From Phoronis ovalis (taxonomy: Eukaryota; Phoronida; Phoronidae), in the NCBI GenBank assembly GCA_028565635.1, contig JAOXYB010082054.1, forward strand, positions 1 through 23,014: DNA of 23,014 bases. The letters run 5' to 3'. The position numbers and the translations under genes are program-made. Of the stretch, positions 18,421-23,014 are shown one piece after another (positions within the stretch are counted from its first letter, which is position 1; every line of letters begins with the position of its first letter). The notes under the pieces were generated by a model, which saw only the letters and a list, made by a program, of their open reading frames with translations, made no database searches and had not been told where the DNA came from.

Positions 18421-18574
18421 AAGCTGATTGGTTAAAACCACATTAAGTATGAACTAATAAATTTTGTTGGATGGTGTATATGATTAAGTTACAAACTTAC
18501 TGAAAAGCATTTTTAACACATTTTAACAAGGTTCTGTTACGCCATACAAAACAAAACAAAACAACATATCTGAT

Positions 18575-20412
18575 AAAAATTATTCGTTTATTGCAAGCAT
18601 CGTCTGCTACTATAATCACACACAAGATTAAAGCTCTTGTTACCTAGAACAGTCTGCAGTAACAACTTTTTTGTCACCGCATCATACATACACTGCACTT
18701 GCTCATGAGGCTACATCCACAAAATTAGTGGAAAAGAACTGGTGCATACACTGTGATAAAGAAGTGTATGACAAGGCAAGAAGCTCCGTAAGGATAACAA
18801 ACATGCCTGAATTATCCTATATGCCATTCCTGAAATGTTTATTTGCTATATTTTGCTAATACGATGTTTTTTTTACATAAAGATACATTACGGTAGTTTT
18901 CATATACAATAAAACAAAGATACAAATTGATATTTGACGATGAATACAAAAAACAAAATCACACAATTAACAAAATAAGAAAACATCCAGTCACACTTAA
19001 ATTTTAACATGATACACATTATATATATATAAATTTTTATACAAACTTAAAAATCATCTTATTTTCATCATATACATTTAAAAAAACAACCATTTTCAAT
19101 AACAGTGACTTCTTTCGAGTCCCTGATAATCTACCATAGCAATATAACACCCCATAAAGAGATAAGGATTGCACACATCTATACCTTATAGATGAATACC
19201 TATCCAATGGTCCAAAACAGAACAGGATACTTTACTTTTGTTAGAACAAGAAATCATAATATCAAAGAATTTATACTAAAGCACCAAGCAAGAAACACAA
19301 TTCTGCTTCAAAATCAAAACTTACACTGACTTTACAATTAGCTACACATATTACACAACCATTTGCATTGATTCTATAACACATGATTACGTGCACTGCA
19401 CTGCTGTGTGTACATATAATTATGTACATACCACAATTACTTTAAGCTGCATGTTGAATGCATGGACCAAAATATGGGTTCAACTTATCACATCTGTTAG
19501 CAACATACTCACATAACCAGCACATAAAATGTTTGATTAGCAACCAACAATTACAACCCAGTGAGCAGGATTAAGATTAACAAATAAAAATGTCATGGTA
19601 AATAGCACTATACAGATAATAACGTAAATCAACTGGTTACTCCTCAAATACTTTGTTGTTTAGAGACAACTTGCAACAAGATTGTTGCACACCTTAGTCA
19701 CTAAGGTGTCGATTAAAGCACTGAGTTACTGATAGCACACTTACAGCACATTCATATCAATTTTATCAAGCTGCAATAAAACCAAACTAATGACGGGTAA
19801 CATAAGTCATCGTTTGCTTTTTCTATTATAACTGGGGACATTCATGCTTCCCACAAATGTTTCCTGTGTCATGAATCATCACGCATAAAGGGGACTTCAC
19901 ACTTATGACCAAAGAGGCTGTACATGTGCCTCATTATAAATGCCAATTAGTTTTAAATTTAAAGCTCTTAACCACTGATCAAATTTTACTGACAACATGG
20001 CTACAATAATTTTGCACAAATGCTATTTTTAAGGAACATGTCTTACTGCAGCATGTAAAGACTACACGAGTATTTATATACATATAGTGAGTTGACTAAT
20101 ACTATTTGTCTAAGGGAACGCATCTCACTGCGACTCAAAAACAATAAGAGTATCTATGCATATGGTGAGTTTCCTAAGCATGTTAGGTAACAAAAACATT
20201 AGTTCTTCCTGAGACAGGTTTTAGCACTACATAAATTACCTGAATGCATACAAATAATACTGCTGTCACTACTCGCCAGAGAACTACATAATACTGCAGT
20301 TATACAGTTATACTCAGAAACCTACGTACAATGTTCATATTGCAACAGTTCTACTAAATACATAATAAGATATAATGCAAATTAATAATATGACAATTAC
20401 TGAAACTGCAGT
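18575..20412 (-). other. lipin 3' UTR (probable extent)
   Basis: Non-coding DNA between the lipin stop and the poly(A) signal at 18587-18592, about 1.8 kb. It is T-rich in the mRNA sense and has no open frame of note. Two UGUANAUA octamers lie on this strand, at 19421-19428 and 20075-20082. If an earlier poly(A) site is used, part of this stretch is intergenic instead. Confidence 0.4.
18587..18592 (-). terminator. poly(A) signal for lipin (AATAAA on the - strand)
   Basis: TTTATT on the + strand reads AATAAA on the - strand. About 20 bases downstream is a strong T/G element, repeated TTTTG (18545-18565), which fits a cleavage site. A second AATAAA on the - strand at 18838-18843 lacks such an element. 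Confidence 0.45.
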
Positions 20413-20584
20413 TTAAGTAGCACTGTCCAGCTCCTTCGAAATATCCGGTAGTGGTTGTCTCCAGTAGGTGAAGGAGCTATATTGATTTGCTCCATGGAAG
20501 TTGCCAACAGGGGACATAACTCCGGCATGATTTTTACTCAGTGGTGGAAATATGTGGTCTACCATATCACCTAGCTTTGTGTAC
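20413..20584 (-). CDS. LPIN: lipin last coding exon (C-terminal 57 aa)
   Basis: The acceptor TTCTTTACAG lies just 5' on the - strand (ending at 20585) and the stop is TAA. It encodes [18 protein letters not shown], then [19 protein letters not shown]. The F-x-Y-WR-x-PLP signature is the normal lipin C-terminus. Confidence 0.92.
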
Positions 20585-22766
20585 CTGTAAAGAAGAAAAT
20601 AATGGACTGTTTACAGAGTTTTAAGTAAGGAAGTGAAGCAATGTTTTATATAGCTGTGGTTTGTGACACAATTACAATGTATTACGTTTGGCTCTGCACC
20701 CAAAATGAAATGGTATGATCCACTTGCAAGGAAATCAGTCTTAGTGAACTTAAAAGCATGACAATGGAAGAAAAGGTACAATTCTGAATAATAACATGTG
20801 TTTAACATAGCAAGAGGCTATATATAGCACGGTCTGCTGCCCTGATGCAAATAATGCAGGATCTGGGAGCAAATGGATTGCAATAAAAACAGTTGATACC
20901 TAAACAACACAATACATTATAAGGTAAAAACCATACTTACGATGATGTAAATGTCTGAGAGTATTCACTTCTAAGTTCTCCTTTTGGATTGATGGTGAAT
21001 ATTCGTGAGATTGGTATACCAACAGCTCGGTAAGCATAGACATCCTGTGAAATAAATAACTCATTTTAATACAGTTTGTAAACAGGAAATATGCTTCAGA
21101 TGCTTCATTTTACAGGTTCATCAACACTGACTGTGACTACAAAGGTAATGAGTCAACCTTGATAGTTGTCATTTACATAACTTTTGATACCCCTTGCCTG
21201 TGGTTTGGTACTTGCAAAGCCATGTAAAACACACAAAGGCACCAAATTCACTTCTCATACAAGTTTGCAAGCAGATTGTGTCAAAGGCTAGTCATAGCAG
21301 CTGAATGGACAGCCCCTATTAGATGTCATACGCAGCTTTTGATAATATAAGCAACAGCATAACATGGCAATAAAATTATTTATATCAATGCAAACCGTCT
21401 GTAATAATATTGGAATATGAAGAGATGGTAATCATCACTTCACTCCCTGGTGTCTTGGAAGAGAATCATCATTCTGCTAGAACAAAATAAAGTTTATGAT
21501 ACTGCAGCACCTTTCTTTCTCCAAAAAATTATAGTTGGATGTACAAATAGGAGACATACATTCAAAAGGAGATGCTATCACATTTTTACTTACATTTATC
21601 TTATTGCCATATCCAGCATATAAAGGATTTTTGATAGAACTAGGAAACAAAGATCGAATGTTTCGAAGGCAGCTGATTTTGAACTCCTCTGGCTTCTTTT
21701 CAATTACCTCTCTACAAAACAAGGCAGACAGATTACATTTATTTATAATATTCACAGCTACAAGGTTCGGTCTCTTAAACATTTATTAAAGTTGCAAAGC
21801 ACATTTATTATTGAATAATCATAACTATACACTTACTTTTGAAATGCAGTAATTAGTGAACTCGGTGCTAACATAAGCGGCCCATCTGGTAGACTAACTT
21901 CACCTTGCTTAACACTTCGTAAATAATCTCTTGTCAGTTTAGCTTGGCCAATGGCTCGAGCAGACAAATACATAAAACGGTAACTATTCTTGGAAATTCT
22001 GTCAAAGAGTCCTGCAACCCCCGACTGTGAATAATCTCTGCCAACCATTGGCAGCAGCTGACCAAGAACATCCGACCTATAAAACGCACACAAAAAAATT
22101 TAACGATACAGGTACGCAGCTGACACATTTTAAAGTAATTCTGCTGTCTGATCTGCGATGAAGGCTAATTTATTTTAAAACATTTTTTTGAAAGAAATAT
22201 CCGACAGCTAACATGCTGTAATAATAGAAACTGCAGTAAATGTTTCTTGACTGGACACATATCACTACAAAGTACAATCACTAATATTACATAATAAAGC
22301 AGAAAACAAACAAAAAGTAAATTGAATTCTTAACTACTTGAAGTTTTATTGAGTGTTAAACTGTTCTATCGAAACTGAAGAATCTTTTGTCAAATTGGAA
22401 CATTTTGGCAATTTTAAACTTAGACATTTAACCTCTAAATAACCGTTTGACCTTAAGGTCAGCAATAGCCAACCCAAAGATTGCTACACCTCTATGCCTT
22501 TAACAGTCTTCCAAAATTGGAAGGAAAGTACAAACCCAATAGGCTTGCAGCAACCTTAATAATATAATAGAAACAAATTTTTTATGGACATATTACTAAA
22601 TTTTATGATCAATTTACTTCGTAATTGTTCCATCGATGTCAGACACAATGACTTTGTCATCCCATCGCCAGTTGTAAATGTTACATGTTGCACGAGTTGT
22701 TCCTTGATAAGCCGTTGTTACAAAGAATGTTATTTCATTGATACCTTGTTGTAAGTTTAATTTAGC
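20413..22766 (-). CDS. LPIN: lipin, Mg2+-dependent phosphatidate phosphatase, C-terminal 260 aa (5' part outside window)
   Basis: Joined exons from 5' to 3': 22766-22618, 21837-22076, 21594-21711, 20941-21044 and 20413-20584, 783 coding bases with stop TAA at 20413-20415. All introns are GT-AG and phases close. The product is the catalytic C-LIP half of lipin, which converts phosphatidate to diacylglycerol at the ER membrane for triacylglycerol and phospholipid synthesis; some lipins also act as nuclear co-regulators. The HAD-type motif DIDGT is at fragment residues 43-47 and the second-motif Ser at 88 (LSARAIG). [11 protein letters not shown]-type and NKINDVYAY segments follow, and Asn166/Asp170 fit the metal-site region. 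FTINPKGEL and [12 protein letters not shown] end the protein as in vertebrate lipins. The N-LIP domain is not in the window. Which paralogue it corresponds to cannot be told; many invertebrates have one lipin. Confidence 0.95.
20585..20940 (-). other. lipin intron (356 bp)
   Basis: It has GTAAGT donor and ACAG acceptor ends. The internal 65-codon - strand frame shows no homology. Confidence 0.7.
20941..21044 (-). CDS. LPIN: lipin coding exon, DVYAY to TFTSS
   Basis: The acceptor TTTCACAG ends at 21045 and the donor is TC|GTAAGT at 20940. It encodes [20 protein letters not shown] and KGEL, closely matching DVYSYKQVGVSLNRIFTVNPKGEL of mammalian lipins (from memory). Confidence 0.94.
21045..21593 (-). 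other. lipin intron (549 bp)
   Basis: No additional exon or repeat is recognised. Base composition is slightly less A/T-rich than the CCDC60 introns. Confidence 0.6.
21594..21711 (-). CDS. LPIN: lipin coding exon, [11 protein letters not shown] to NKIN
   Basis: The acceptor TTTTGTAG ends at 21712 and the donor is AAT|GTAAGT at 21593. It encodes [20 protein letters not shown] and [12 protein letters not shown], equivalent to the [12 protein letters not shown]...FYAAFGNRPN segment of vertebrate lipins. Confidence 0.94.
21837..22076 (-). CDS. LPIN: lipin coding exon, SDVLGQLL to LITAFQ
   Basis: The acceptor TTTTATAG ends at 22077 and the donor is AA|GTAAGT at 21836. It encodes [20 protein letters not shown], then [19 protein letters not shown] and [13 protein letters not shown]. 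It carries an LxxLL motif (LGQLL) where mammalian lipin-1 has LGHIL, and the SARAIG second phosphatase motif. Confidence 0.95.
22077..22617 (-). other. lipin intron (541 bp)
   Basis: A/T-rich; it contains the palindrome TGACCTTAAGGTCA at 22448-22461. No exon is seen. Confidence 0.6.
22448..22461. promoter_or_regulatory. perfect 14-bp palindrome of two nuclear-receptor half-sites
   Basis: TGACCTTAAGGTCA is TGACCT and AGGTCA separated by TA, an everted repeat with a two-base spacer. AGGTCA is the core half-site of many nuclear receptors. A single intronic occurrence may be chance, so function is only suggested. Confidence 0.25.
22618..22766 (-). CDS. LPIN: lipin catalytic exon with DIDGT
   Basis: The acceptor CTGTTCCAG ends at 22767 and the donor is AA|GTAAAT at 22617. 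It encodes [40 protein letters not shown] and [10 protein letters not shown]. The QGT...[23 protein letters not shown] equivalent is the best-conserved part of lipins. DIDGT is the DxDxT nucleophile motif. Confidence 0.95.
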
Positions 22767-23014
22767 CTGGAACAGCATTAAGAGTAAAAATTAATAGAAG
22801 ATTATAAAGTTTGATAACAAGACAGTTATCTTGGGACATTTAAGATCTGCCAGTGCACTAGAGATCTGGGAAGAGTTCCTATGCACAACCCTTTTTAAAT
22901 TATATTTCAAAAAACTATACTATAAACCAACCTAATGCTACATTTGTTATCTTGCTTGAGGGAAACCCCGCTCGCGGACCGGACCAGACCAGACGCTATG
23001 TGACGTCATCATTT
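22767..23014 (-). other. start of an upstream lipin intron, continuing beyond the window
   Basis: No further lipin exon is visible here. The last 55 bases (from about 22960) turn abruptly G+C-rich (CGCTCGCGGACCGG, GACCAGACCAGACG) and include the palindrome TGACGTCA at 23001-23008, suggesting the edge of a repeat or other insertion. Confidence 0.5.

Noticed and set aside
21535-21789. 84-codon + strand frame
   Set aside because: It is the antisense shadow of the lipin exon at 21594-21711.

Overview
This is eukaryotic (metazoan) genomic DNA. It is A+T-rich by eye, about two thirds A/T, with short exons, GT-AG introns and vertebrate-like AATAAA poly(A) signals. Gene content, intron sizes and scattered small inverted-repeat elements suggest a marine invertebrate, perhaps a lophotrochozoan such as a mollusc, but the sequence alone does not settle the phylum. 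There is no prokaryotic or viral gene content, rRNA, tRNA or CRISPR.

Two genes lie tail to tail. On the + strand, a complete CCDC60-type gene (coiled-coil domain-containing protein 60) has 16 coding exons between 1770 and 15216. Every junction fits a GT-AG intron and the phases close exactly: 2355 coding bases, 784 residues. A CpG-richer stretch (about 641-1121) ending in a strong donor at 1122 is the likely promoter and 5' non-coding exon. The 3' UTR runs to a poly(A) signal near 16154. On the - strand, the last five coding exons of a lipin (Mg2+-dependent phosphatidate phosphatase) lie between 22766 and 20413. They encode 260 residues, including the DIDGT catalytic motif, and are followed by a long 3' UTR reaching about 18587. 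The 5' part of lipin is beyond the right edge.

The first 102 bases may hold the last codons of another + strand gene (weak evidence). The convergent intergenic gap (about 16180-18587) contains a 695-bp element with inverted arms of about 190 bp ending in a palindrome (17069-17763). Next to it is a CpG-richer block (17910-18420) that looks like another, unrecognised repeat. Introns carry two related short elements in opposite orientation (3100-3414 and 10403-10496), two long near-perfect hairpins (2305-2346 and 8622-8662), and small simple repeats.

The two genes have no evident functional link. CCDC60 is a poorly characterised coiled-coil protein and lipin is a glycerolipid enzyme and co-regulator. 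I found no new multi-gene system. The points most worth a second look are the foldback element, the paired short elements, the lipin LxxLL motif, and the cluster of Pumilio-type sites in the CCDC60 3' UTR.
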